Notes: generated by a model from the letters alone, not told the origin. A DNA stretch of 20,584 nt from DATCMA01 sp036563645 (GCA_036563645.1 DATCMA010000013.1:1-20584), one strand, 5' to 3'; positions 7,057-14,635 are shown, counted from the stretch's first letter. A program made the numbers and translations.

Positions 7057-8678
7057 TGACTCAGGTCGAGGACCGCGTCGCGACGACCGCTCCGCCGCGG
7101 CGGGTTAACCGGTTCGTCGCGCTGCTGCGCAACGGGTGGCGGCAGCTCACCAGCATGCGGACGGCGCTGGTGCTGCTGTTCCTGCTTGCCCTGGCGGCGA
7201 TCCCGGGATCGGTGTTCCCGCAGCGCAACGTCAACGCCGACGACGTCCAGGCGTACTTCCGGGAGCACCCGCGGCTGGCGCCCGTACTCGACCGGCTCGG
7301 CGCCTTCGACGTGTTCGCGTCCCCCTGGTTCGCCGCGGTCTACCTGTTGCTGTTCACCTCGCTGGTGGGCTGCATCTTGCCGCGGACCTGGGACCACCTG
7401 CGCGCGCTGCGCGTGGGTCCGCCGGGCGCGCCCCGCCGGCTGGAGCGGCTGCCGCAGTACGCGGTCGTCGAGGATGTCTCCGGGGACGTGGCGGCGATCG
7501 CGACGCTGCTGCGCCGACGCCGCTGGCGGGTGGTCGTGCGACCGGGGACGGTGGCGGCCGAGAAGGGGTACCTCAAGGAGACCGGGAACATCCTGTTCCA
7601 CTTCTCGCTCGTCGGCATCCTCGCCGGGGTTGCGCTCGGGTCGTGGTACGGCTGGCACGGCGACCGGCTCCTCATCGCCGGCAGCGACCACGGGTTCTGC
7701 AACACCCTCCAGCAGTACGACCAGTACGGGCTCGGGCCGCGGGTGCACGCCACCGACCTGCCCCGGTTCTGCCTCGAGTTGGTCGACTTCGAGGCGCGGT
7801 TCCACGAGTCGGGGCAGCCGGAGTCGTACCGGGCCACCGTGCGGGTGGAGGCGGAGGGGACGTCCCGCCAGGCCGACTTCTCCGTGAACGCGCCGCTGCG
7901 CCTCGATGGGGCGAACGTCTACCTCATTGGGCACGGCTACGCGCCGGTCATCCGCTACACCGATCGGTACGGCCGCTCGCAGACCAGCGTCGCCGCCTTC
8001 CCCAAGAGCGATGAGATGTTGACCAGCGAGGGAGTGTTCACGTTCCCGGACGCGAACATCAATCCGGAGACTGGGGAGCGGGACCCGAACGCTCAGGTCG
8101 CCTTCCAAGGGCTGTACTTGCCGACGGTGTCGGAGGACCGCACCGTCTCCCGCTCGGTGCACCCGGAGGAGCGGTCCCCCGGGCTGCTCCTTGTCGCGTA
8201 CCGGGGCGACCTGGGGATGGAGACCGGCATCCCCAAGTCGGTCTACGAGCTCGACCAGCGGCAGATCGAATCGGGCAAGCTGGTGCAGGTTGGGCTTTCC
8301 AAGCCGCTGCGCAAGGGGGAGGTCTGGACTCTCGACGACGGGACGACCGTCGAGTTCCTCGGTACCCGGCCGTTCGTGGTCCTCTCCATCCGCCACGACC
8401 CCGGGGAAAAGATCGTCTTGGTGAGCGCGGGCGTCCTGTTGGTGGGTCTGCTGATGTCGCTGGCCGGGCGGCGACGCCGCGTGTGGTGCCGGGTCACCCC
8501 GGCCGAATCGTCCACGACGAATCGTAGTAGCGTGGTGGAGATCGGCGGTCTGCCGCGCACCGACTATCCCGGCTTCGCCGACGAGTTCGCCGAGCTCGTC
8601 GGCGCGCTGAAAGCCGACCGAGCCACGACGGGCCACGCGCCGCGGGAGCGAGCGGGCACGCACGAAGGGACCGACTGA
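7056..8678 (+). CDS. resB: Cytochrome c biogenesis protein ResB (Ccs1)
   Basis: This 540-residue protein is the large partner of the system II haem export and ligation complex. It has hydrophobic segments at about 37-54, 88-108, 177-196 and 451-470, with a large extracytoplasmic domain between the third and fourth, as expected for ResB/Ccs1. GSVFPQ at 51-56 and the in-membrane His182 in LFHFS are family features. It works with CcsA encoded next to pass haem across the membrane to reduced CxxCH sites. ATG at 7056 overlaps the ccdA stop; the open frame upstream of it is only a shadow across ccdA. The C-terminal cytoplasmic tail beyond residue 470 is basic and variable. Confidence 0.94.
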   Translation: MTQVEDRVATTAPPRRVNRFVALLRNGWRQLTSMRTALVLLFLLALAAIPGSVFPQRNVNADDVQAYFREHPRLAPVLDRLGAFDVFASPWFAAVYLLLFTSLVGCILPRTWDHLRALRVGPPGAPRRLERLPQYAVVEDVSGDVAAIATLLRRRRWRVVVRPGTVAAEKGYLKETGNILFHFSLVGILAGVALGSWYGWHGDRLLIAGSDHGFCNTLQQYDQYGLGPRVHATDLPRFCLELVDFEARFHESGQPESYRATVRVEAEGTSRQADFSVNAPLRLDGANVYLIGHGYAPVIRYTDRYGRSQTSVAAFPKSDEMLTSEGVFTFPDANINPETGERDPNAQVAFQGLYLPTVSEDRTVSRSVHPEERSPGLLLVAYRGDLGMETGIPKSVYELDQRQIESGKLVQVGLSKPLRKGEVWTLDDGTTVEFLGTRPFVVLSIRHDPGEKIVLVSAGVLLVGLLMSLAGRRRRVWCRVTPAESSTTNRSSVVEIGGLPRTDYPGFADEFAELVGALKADRATTGHAPRERAGTHEGTD

Positions 8679-9664
8679 TGGGGGCGCTCTCCAACCAGCT
8701 GCTGACGGTCGCCGTTCTGACCTACCTCGTCGCGATGGTCTGTCACGCCGCGGAGTACGCGTTCGGGACACGAGGGCCGGTGGCTCGGGCCGCGGCTCGG
8801 CCGCGCCGTGAGCTCGCCGCCGTCGGCGCGGGAGCGCGGGGCACCGCGGCGGCGCCGGAGCCCGAGACCGCCCCGACCACGGCGTCCGCCACGCCAGCCG
8901 ACGCCAAGCGCCACGCCCTCGCCGGGCGAATCGCGCTCGCGGCCACCGTTGTCGCCGCGGTTCTTCACGTCGGCGCGGTCGTGACCCGGGGCATCGCCGC
9001 ACGGCGGATGACCTGGGGCAACATGTACGAGTTCGTGTTGACGCTGACCCTGGTGGGCGTGGTCGCGTGGTTGGTCGTGCTCACGCGCCGGCCGGCGATC
9101 CGTCGCCTGGGCCTGTTCGTCACGCTGGCCTTGGTGCTGCTCCTCGGCGTGGCCGGCATGGTGCTCTACACCCCGGTCGGCCCGCTGATGCCGGCGCTCA
9201 AGTCGGTGTGGTTCATCGTGCACGTCTCCATGGCCGCCACCGCGTCCGGGATCTTCCTGCTCGGCTTCGTCACCGGGGTGATCTACCTGTTGCGGGCGGG
9301 GTACGAGCAGGGCAAGCGGAGCTTCCCGTACCCGCTGGCCCGCTGGGCACCGGAGAGTGAGGCGCTGGAGCGGCTGACCTTCCGCTTGCACGCCTTCGCG
9401 TTCCCGATCTGGACGTTCGCGATCGCGTCCGGCGCGGTGTGGGCGGAGGCCGCCTGGGGGCGCTACTGGGGTTGGGACCCGAAGGAAACCTGGTCGTTCA
9501 TCTCCTGGGTGGTGTACGCGGGCTACCTGCACGCGCGGGCCACGCCGAGCGTGAAGCGGCGCACCGCGACGTGGATCGCCATCCTCGGGTTCCTGACCAT
9601 GATGATGAACCTCATCGGGGTCAACCTCTTCTTCGAGGGCTTGCACTCCTACTCGGGCCTGTGA
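8678..9664 (+). CDS. ccsA: Cytochrome c biogenesis protein CcsA/CcsB (haem handling)
   Basis: The 328-residue polytopic membrane protein carries the tryptophan-rich haem-handling WWD motif, WGRYWGWDPKETW at 260-272, with candidate haem-ligand histidines at 97, 182, 238 and 285. It pairs with ResB as the system II cytochrome c synthetase; naming varies between CcsA, CcsB and ResC. The N-terminal segment at 7-28 is separated from the core by an Ala/Pro-rich linker (about 31-80), commonly variable in actinobacteria. ATG overlaps the resB stop (TGATG). It is the last gene of the coupled cluster and is followed by a GC hairpin. Confidence 0.94.
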   Translation: MGALSNQLLTVAVLTYLVAMVCHAAEYAFGTRGPVARAAARPRRELAAVGAGARGTAAAPEPETAPTTASATPADAKRHALAGRIALAATVVAAVLHVGAVVTRGIAARRMTWGNMYEFVLTLTLVGVVAWLVVLTRRPAIRRLGLFVTLALVLLLGVAGMVLYTPVGPLMPALKSVWFIVHVSMAATASGIFLLGFVTGVIYLLRAGYEQGKRSFPYPLARWAPESEALERLTFRLHAFAFPIWTFAIASGAVWAEAAWGRYWGWDPKETWSFISWVVYAGYLHARATPSVKRRTATWIAILGFLTMMMNLIGVNLFFEGLHSYSGL

Positions 9665-9673
9665 GGCGTCGGG

Positions 9674-9693
9674 GCCGGCGCGTCGGCGCCGGT
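9674..9693 (+). terminator. GC hairpin after the cytochrome c assembly operon
   Basis: CCGGCGC at 9675-9681 and GCGCCGG at 9686-9692 form a perfect 7-bp stem with a GTCG loop, extendable by a G-T pair, ten bases after the ccsA stop. There is no T-run, which is common for GC-rich actinobacterial terminators. The rest of the gap to 9842 shows no gene. Confidence 0.5.
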
Positions 9694-9842
9694 GTCGCCA
9701 CGTCCCCGGTGATCCCCCGGGGCCACCCCGAGCCGTCCGGTGGGGTGGGCCGCGTGGCTCGTCGAGGTGGCGCGCGCGGACCGTTGGCCCTCGTCACCAC
9801 CCCGGCGTGGGCGGCGGTCAGGGATGGGACAGACTGCTAGGC

Positions 9843-11306
9843 ATGGCGGCACGCGGCTTCCCGTACACCGATCTCAAGGACTTCCTCGCCGCGCTGGAGC
9901 GCAAGGGTGAGCTACGGCGGGTGAAGGTCCCGGTCGACCCGACGCTGGAGATCAGCGAGATCGTCACCCGCACGGTCCGAGCGCAGGGGCCCGCCCTCCT
10001 CTTCGAGAAGCCCACGCGGGGCGAGATGCCGGTGGCGATCAACCTGTTCGGCACCGAGCGGCGGATGGCGATGGCGCTCGGGGTCGAGCGGCTCGACGAG
10101 ATTGGCGAGCGGATCGGGGAGCTCCTCAAGCCGGAGCTGCCGGTCGGCTGGTCAGGTATTCGCGAGGGGATCGGGAAGCTCCTCCAACTCACGTCGCTGC
10201 CGCCGCGCAAGGTGAAGACGGCGCCCTGCCAGGAAGTGGTGTATCGGGGCTCGGAGGTTGACCTCAACCGACTGCCGGGGTTGAAGGTGTGGCCCCAGGA
10301 CGGCGGCGTCTTCCACAACTTTGGCCTGACCCACACCAAGCACCCGGAGACCGGCAAGCGCAACCTCGGGCTGTACCGCCTCCAGCAGCACTCGCACAAC
10401 ACGCTGGGGATGCACTGGCAGATCCACAAGGACTCCACCGCCCACCACGCGGTGGCGGAACGACGCGGCGAGCGGCTCCCCGTGGCGATCGCGATCGGCT
10501 GTGACCCTGTGATCAGCTACGTCGCGACCGCGCCGCTCCCCGCGGACATCGACGAGTACCTGTTCGCGGGGTTCCTGCGCGGCGAGCGAGTGGAGATGGT
10601 GGACTGCCTGACCGTTCCGCTGCAAGTGCCGGCGCACGCTCAGATCGTGCTCGAGGGCTACATCGAGCCGGGGGAGCGGCTGCCGGAGGGGCCGTTCGGC
10701 GACCACACCGGCTTCTACACCCCGGTCGAGCCGTTCCCGGTCGTGCACATCGAGTGCATGACGATGCAGCGGAACCCGATCTACCACTCCATCGTCACGT
10801 CGAAGCCGCCGCAGGAGGATTACGGGCTGGGCAAGGCGACTGAGCGGATCTTCCTGCCCTTGCTCAAGCTGCTGATCCCCGACATCGTCGACTACGACAT
10901 GCCCGAGGCGGGCGTCTTCCACAACTGTGTGATCGTCTCCATTCGCAAGCGCTACCCCAAGCACGCCCAGAAGGTCATGCACGCCATCTGGGGCGCGCAC
11001 CTGCTGTCGCTCACCAAGCTCATCGTGGTCGTCGACGAGGACTGCGACGTCCACGATTACGCCGAGGTAGCGTGGCGGGCCTTCGGCAACGTCGACTACT
11101 CGCGCGACTTGCTGGTCACCGAAGGCCCCGTCGACCACCTCGACCACGCCTCCTACCAGCAGTTCTGGGGTGGGAAGGCCGGTATCGACGCGACCCGCAA
11201 GTGGCCGAGCGAGGGCTACACCCGCGGGTGGCCGGAGGAGACCGCGATGTCCCCGGAGATCAAGGCGCTGGTGGACAAGCGGTGGAAGGAGTACGGGATC
11301 GAGTGA
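9843..11306 (+). CDS. mqnL: UbiD-family decarboxylase, probable menaquinone (futalosine pathway) enzyme MqnL
   Basis: The 487-residue protein is a prenylated-FMN-dependent decarboxylase of the UbiD family, of usual length. Visible landmarks are KRNLGLYRLQ with Arg173, His191 in MHWQIHK, and PEGPFGDHTGFY with Glu282, which correspond to the cofactor and catalytic region. In this setting it should decarboxylate the prenylated dihydroxynaphthoate made by the UbiA-like neighbour, in the late futalosine branch of menaquinone synthesis. It needs the flavin made by the UbiX-like protein encoded at 13411. ATG at 9843 is chosen because family similarity starts there; no strong Shine-Dalgarno sequence is seen and a CAGACT -10-like box lies seven bases upstream, so it may be leaderless. 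Its stop overlaps the next start (GTGA). Confidence 0.92.
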   Translation: MAARGFPYTDLKDFLAALERKGELRRVKVPVDPTLEISEIVTRTVRAQGPALLFEKPTRGEMPVAINLFGTERRMAMALGVERLDEIGERIGELLKPELPVGWSGIREGIGKLLQLTSLPPRKVKTAPCQEVVYRGSEVDLNRLPGLKVWPQDGGVFHNFGLTHTKHPETGKRNLGLYRLQQHSHNTLGMHWQIHKDSTAHHAVAERRGERLPVAIAIGCDPVISYVATAPLPADIDEYLFAGFLRGERVEMVDCLTVPLQVPAHAQIVLEGYIEPGERLPEGPFGDHTGFYTPVEPFPVVHIECMTMQRNPIYHSIVTSKPPQEDYGLGKATERIFLPLLKLLIPDIVDYDMPEAGVFHNCVIVSIRKRYPKHAQKVMHAIWGAHLLSLTKLIVVVDEDCDVHDYAEVAWRAFGNVDYSRDLLVTEGPVDHLDHASYQQFWGGKAGIDATRKWPSEGYTRGWPEETAMSPEIKALVDKRWKEYGIE

Positions 11307-12259
11307 GCACCACAGCGGAGCCCGCCGACGCCGCGGTCGCGGCGGGGCCCGGCGGGGCGGAGCCGGCCACGGGCGTGGGTGCCCGGGTGCGGGCGTTTCT
11401 GCGGCTCGTCGTGATCGAGCACTCGGTCTTCGCGCTGCCGTTCGCCTACCTGTCCGCGTTGACCGCGATGACGGTGTACGGCGGACGGGTGCGCTGGGGA
11501 GACCTCGTGCTCATCACGATCGCCATGGTCGGCGCGCGGACCTTCGCCATGGCGGTCAACCGGATCATCGACCGGCACATCGACGCGCAAAATCCCCGGA
11601 CCGCCAACCGTGAGCTGGTCACCGGGGCGGTCAGTGTGCGGACCGCCTGGACCGGCGCGGTGATCGCGTTGGCGGTGTTCGTCGCCGCGGCCGCCGCGCT
11701 CAACCCGCTCTGTCTGGCGCTCGCCCCGCTCGCCGTTGTGCCGCTGGTCGTCTACCCGTACGCCAAGCGGTTCACGAACTGGCCGCACGCGATCCTCGCG
11801 CTGGCGCAGATGGTGGGCCCGGTGGGCGCGTGGCTCGCGGTCACCGGGACGGTCGACGGATTCGGCCCGGCTGTGCTGCTCGGCGCTGCTGTGGGGCTGT
11901 GGATCGGCGGCTTCGACCTCATCTACGCCTGCCAGGACGCCGAGATCGACCGGGCGATCGGGGTCGGCAGTGTCCCCGCCCGCTACGGGCTGCGCTTCGC
12001 GCTCCATGCGTCGACCGTCGCCCACGTGGTGACGTTCGGCTTGTTCCTCTGGTTCGGTGCTCTGATCGGCTTCGGCTGGCTGTGGTGGATCGGCTTGGCG
12101 CTCACCGCGGTCGCCTTCGCCTACCAGCACATGATCGTGAGCCCCACCGACCTCTCCCGGCTCAACCGCGCGTTCTTCAACGCCAACGGGTTCGTCGGTA
12201 TCGCCCTCTTCCTCTTCGCGCTGCTCGACCTCGTGGTCCGGCTCGGCTTGCGGCCCTAA
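11303..12259 (+). CDS. mqnP: UbiA-family prenyltransferase, probable menaquinone enzyme MqnP
   Basis: The 318-residue integral membrane protein attaches a polyprenyl chain to an aromatic acceptor. The two Asp-rich diphosphate-binding motifs of the UbiA family are clear: NRIIDRHID at 86-94 and DLIYACQDAEID at 205-216. Several hydrophobic helices surround them, and NPRTANRELVTG at 97-108 is typical of menaquinone and ubiquinone prenyltransferases. GTG at 11303 overlaps the mqnL stop as GTGA, giving a coupled pair in which prenylation precedes decarboxylation. Residues 1-25 form an Ala/Gly-rich variable leader. The gene converges on the terpene synthase with 27 bases between stops, a stretch holding the 10-base palindrome CCGGCGCCGG at 12265-12274 that may help termination. 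Confidence 0.92.
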   Translation: MSTTAEPADAAVAAGPGGAEPATGVGARVRAFLRLVVIEHSVFALPFAYLSALTAMTVYGGRVRWGDLVLITIAMVGARTFAMAVNRIIDRHIDAQNPRTANRELVTGAVSVRTAWTGAVIALAVFVAAAAALNPLCLALAPLAVVPLVVYPYAKRFTNWPHAILALAQMVGPVGAWLAVTGTVDGFGPAVLLGAAVGLWIGGFDLIYACQDAEIDRAIGVGSVPARYGLRFALHASTVAHVVTFGLFLWFGALIGFGWLWWIGLALTAVAFAYQHMIVSPTDLSRLNRAFFNANGFVGIALFLFALLDLVVRLGLRP

Positions 12260-12286
12260 CCGCGCCGGCGCCGGAGGCGGTCTCCC

Positions 12287-13264
12287 TTACCGCGCCTCGG
12301 CCGCGGGGCCACCGGGCTGGGCCTGGTAGCGGGCGGACTCCAGCGACCAGTCCATGGTGCCGCGGACCGAGTACGCCACCCCGTCGATGAGCTGGCGCAC
12401 GCCGTGGTCGAATTCGGGGCCGAAGCGCGGTGGGGCCGCACAGAGCTGGGTGAAGCGGCGCATCGCCTCGTGCCACCGGCGGACGGCTTCCTCGATCGCG
12501 GCGGCCCGGGAGAGCCGGTGTTCGCGGGCGAGGGCGAGGACGAGGTTGTGCCCGCCAGAGGTCGCCGCGTCCCGGTCGAGGGAGAGCAGGTCGTTGAACC
12601 ACGACAGCAGGTCGTTTCCGATCGCGCTGATCTCACGGACCACCGGGTGGTGGTAGATCGCGTCCGGCACCGAGACACCGGTGGCGAACTCGATCAGCGT
12701 GTACGAGACGTAGGCGGCGGAGGTGGCGCGGCGCAGCTCGATGTATTCGGCGACCCCGGGGTGGTGCCCGTCGGCCTTGTTCGCCGCTTCGGTGAGGATC
12801 CCGTCGAAGTGGTGCGCGACCGCGTCGAGGAAGCGGCTACGCCAGCGAGCGGACATCCGCTGCCGGGGTGCGCGCCACGCCTCCGCGAGGATCCGCCGCA
12901 GCGGCCCGGAGAAGGCGTCGCCGGGGGCGTCGCCGGTGCGCAGCAGGGTGAGCGCGCCGGAGAGCAGGGCACGCACCCGCGCCGGGTCGGGTGTCCCCGT
13001 GGAGTCGCACTCGTCGTCGAGCAGGAAGAACCAGGTGAACAGGGCGCTCAACGTACGCAGGTCGGACTCGGTGGCGTCGGGGTACAGTCGGCCCGCGTAC
13101 CGGGCGACGCGGCCGCGGGTGATGCGCCGGGTGACGCGGCTGTCGGCGGGAAGCCCGCAGCGGAGGATCCACTCGTCGAGCCAGTGCTGGACCGCGTCCG
13201 CGTGGGGAGAAATCTTGGGCGGGATCGGGCACTGCAGTTGGCGAGCGGCGGTTATCCCATCCAT
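12287..13264 (-). CDS. Class I terpene synthase (probably sesquiterpene-type), product unknown
   Basis: The 325-residue protein has the single-domain architecture of bacterial class I terpene synthases, which ionise a prenyl diphosphate and cyclise it. The Asp-rich motif DDECD is at 83-87, a diphosphate-sensor arginine in YIELRRATSA at 178-179, and the C-terminal Arg312-Tyr313 pair in ESARYQ. The NSE metal site is unusual: NDLLSWFNDLLSLDRD at 217-232 contains two overlapping copies (Asn217/Ser221/Asp225 and Asn224/Ser228/Asp232), each ending in Asp rather than Glu. Spacing from DDECD favours the second copy. ATG at 13264 is chosen because AGGTG lies 8 bases upstream and family similarity starts soon after; the frame stays open to 13459 but crosses the ubiX start. 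It lies antisense between the menaquinone genes. The product cannot be predicted. Confidence 0.9.
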   Translation of the reverse strand: MDGITAARQLQCPIPPKISPHADAVQHWLDEWILRCGLPADSRVTRRITRGRVARYAGRLYPDATESDLRTLSALFTWFFLLDDECDSTGTPDPARVRALLSGALTLLRTGDAPGDAFSGPLRRILAEAWRAPRQRMSARWRSRFLDAVAHHFDGILTEAANKADGHHPGVAEYIELRRATSAAYVSYTLIEFATGVSVPDAIYHHPVVREISAIGNDLLSWFNDLLSLDRDAATSGGHNLVLALAREHRLSRAAAIEEAVRRWHEAMRRFTQLCAAPPRFGPEFDHGVRQLIDGVAYSVRGTMDWSLESARYQAQPGGPAAEAR

Positions 13265-13359
13265 AGCCACACCTGTCTCTCCGCGCGGTACGCCGGAGAC
13301 GCCGGGCTTACGACTCCGTGAGCCCTTCGTCACGCCGTGTCCGCCTCGTGAGAGGGTCA

Positions 13360-13366
13360 TACCATA
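13360..13366. promoter_or_regulatory. Overlapping face-to-face -10 elements for ubiX and the terpene synthase
   Basis: Within CATACCATAT, the plus strand reads TACCAT at 13360-13365 and the minus strand reads TATGGT at 13366-13361; both fit TANNNT. A weak -35-like GTGTCC at 13337-13342 sits 17 bases upstream of the plus-strand box. Predicted starts near 13372 (+) and 13354 (-) would give leaders of about 39 and 90 bases. This AT patch stands out in the 146-base divergent gap. Confidence 0.4.
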
Positions 13367-13410
13367 TCCGCCGGGGTACGGCAGCCCCGCACCGAGATAG
13401 GGAGGCATCG

Positions 13411-14049
13411 TTGCGTACGCCCTGGGTGGTCGGTGTCTCGGGCGCGTCCGGCACCCCATACGCCGCGGCGGTGATTCGGGCGCTGCTGGACGCGGGCGAG
13501 GCCGTGGACCTCGTGGTATCCCGAGCGGCCCGGCTGACCATCCTGGACGAGACGGGCGCCCCGTTCCGGGACGCGCACTGGCGGGAGGATTTGAGCCGCT
13601 GGCTGAATCGCGACCTCGATGGGGCGGATGTGCGACATTGGCCGCCCGGTGACTTGGCGGCGGGCCCGAGCAGCGGTTCCTATCCGACGCGCGGCATGGT
13701 CGTGGTCCCCGCGAGCACCGCGGCGTGCGCGGGTATCGCGCTGGGGCTGTCGAAGGACCTCCTGCAGCGGGCCGCGGAGGTCAACCTCAAGGAGCGGCGG
13801 CGGGTCGTGGTGGTCCCGCGAGAGACCCCGGTGACCCGCAGCCACCTGGAGCACCTCATCGCTCTCCTCGACGCCGGCGCGGTGGTGCTGCCCGCCAGCC
13901 CAGCGTTCTACGGCGCCGGCGCATCGGCGTCCGCCGCGCAACTCGTGGACTTCGTCGCCGGCAAGGTGCTCGACGCACTCGGCGTGGAGCACACGCTCTT
14001 CCGTCGCTGGTCAGGTGAGCTGCGCGCCCCGCGCGACTCCACCGGGTGA
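13411..14049 (+). CDS. mqnM: UbiX-family flavin prenyltransferase, probable MqnM
   Basis: The 212-residue protein joins a dimethylallyl group to FMN to make the prenylated flavin that the UbiD-like enzyme at 9843 needs. It opens with the flavin-binding GVSGASGTPYA at 8-18. It has the conserved NLKERRRVVVVPRETP at 125-140 and PAFYGAG at 164-170 with Tyr167. The segment PASTAACAGIALG at 100-112 replaces the more usual PCSMNTLAGIA, a noticeable variation. TTG at 13411 is chosen because a clear GGGAGG at 13400-13405 stands 5 bases upstream and the flavoprotein fold begins straight away; an upstream in-frame extension would run into the divergent promoter. The gene is split from its mqnL-mqnP partners by the antisense terpene synthase and converges on bldC. 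Confidence 0.88.
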   Translation: MRTPWVVGVSGASGTPYAAAVIRALLDAGEAVDLVVSRAARLTILDETGAPFRDAHWREDLSRWLNRDLDGADVRHWPPGDLAAGPSSGSYPTRGMVVVPASTAACAGIALGLSKDLLQRAAEVNLKERRRVVVVPRETPVTRSHLEHLIALLDAGAVVLPASPAFYGAGASASAAQLVDFVAGKVLDALGVEHTLFRRWSGELRAPRDSTG

Positions 14050-14050
14050 G

Positions 14051-14066
14051 GGCGAGCCCGCTCGCC
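14051..14066. terminator. Hairpin between convergent ubiX-like and bldC genes
   Basis: GGCGAG at 14051-14056 and CTCGCC at 14061-14066 form a perfect 6-bp stem with a CCCG loop, right after the ubiX-like stop and 14 bases beyond the bldC stop. It could end transcription from both sides. No T-run is present. Confidence 0.45.
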
Positions 14067-14080
14067 GCGCGCGTGCCCGG

Positions 14081-14350
14081 CTAGGCGGGCCGGTTCCCGT
14101 CGTTCGTCGCCCCAGTGCCGTCGGCGCGCTGGTGCTGCTGCTGGGACGACGTCGAATCCTCCTCCGGCTCGAGGGCGCCTTCACCTTCCAGCAACGCGCG
14201 TACCTCGGACTCCCGAAAACGCCGGTGCCCTCCGGGGGTGCGGATGCTGCCGATGCGCCCTGCTGCCGCCCACCGAGTCACCGTCTTCGGGTCGACGCGG
14301 AACAGCGCGGCGACCTCGCCCGGCGTAAGCAGACGATCTCCAGTGTCCAC
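14081..14350 (-). CDS. bldC: BldC-type MerR-like DNA-binding regulator
   Basis: The 89-residue protein matches the small Streptomyces developmental regulator BldC as I recall it: LLTPGEVAALFRVDPKTVTRW at about residues 7-27 (winged helix-turn-helix), then GRIGSIRTPGGHRRFRESEVRALL through about 54. BldC binds AT-rich direct repeats as head-to-tail multimers and controls entry into sporulation; Streptomyces BldC is about 68 residues. Here an extra tail after residue 55 is rich in Glu, Gln, Ser and Asp and looks disordered. GTG at 14350 is chosen because of the near-perfect AAGGAGG at 14362-14356 five bases upstream. The gene is divergent from cds1 across an AT-rich spacer that could be an autoregulatory target (inference). 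Confidence 0.88.
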   Translation of the reverse strand: MDTGDRLLTPGEVAALFRVDPKTVTRWAAAGRIGSIRTPGGHRRFRESEVRALLEGEGALEPEEDSTSSQQQHQRADGTGATNDGNRPA

Positions 14351-14432
14351 GGCCCCCTCCTTGCGTCGACGGAGGGCTCCGCGCTGGTCGCAGCCCCCGT
14401 GGACCGTCCGCCAGAGCCTCCGAATAGGGACG

Positions 14433-14443
14433 TAATGTCATTA
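14433..14443. promoter_or_regulatory. AT-rich palindrome in the bldC-cds1 spacer
   Basis: TAATGTCATTA is a perfect inverted repeat of five bases around a single central base, about 83 bases upstream of the bldC start in otherwise GC-rich sequence. It may be an operator. No binding protein can be assigned, and BldC itself is known to prefer direct repeats. Confidence 0.35.
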
Positions 14444-14481
14444 GAGCACCGGGAGCGTGTCGTGTCCCGGAAACGGCGAAA

Positions 14482-14512
14482 TTGCCCCGTGTGAGAAGTT
14501 AGTCAGTAAGAT
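14482..14512 (+). promoter_or_regulatory. Candidate distal promoter upstream of cds1
   Basis: TTGCCC at 14482-14487 and TAAGAT at 14507-14512 are separated by 19 bases, within an AT-rich island (about 14479-14545) that also holds the repeated TAGTC at 14500 and 14524. It would give a leader of roughly 120 bases before cds1. The spacing is slightly long and the -35 imperfect. Confidence 0.3.
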
Positions 14513-14629
14513 CTGAGAGTCTGTAGTCGTTTTTACTCGTACTGGGCCGCCGTTGTCCGGCGGATGCGCGATTGATTCACCCGTCGTTCCTGCTCACCGG
14601 CCACCGTCGCCGACCATGGGCGGGGCTGT

Positions 14630-14635
14630 TACGGT
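14630..14635 (+). promoter_or_regulatory. Candidate -10 box for leaderless cds1 transcript
   Basis: TACGGT fits TANNNT and ends seven bases before the ATG at 14643, which lacks a Shine-Dalgarno sequence. Transcription would begin at or one base before the start codon. The same hexamer precedes the cobalamin riboswitch at 20408. Confidence 0.45.

Noticed and set aside
6840..9002. A 720-codon open frame antisense to ccdA, resB and ccsA.
   Set aside because: It is a GC-bias shadow: its Arg/Pro/Gly-rich product matches no family, and the opposite strand encodes three clear membrane proteins.
13265..13459. An N-terminal extension of the terpene synthase by 65 codons.
   Set aside because: It would cross the divergent promoter and the ubiX start, contains no family sequence, and the ATG at 13264 has a ribosome-binding site.
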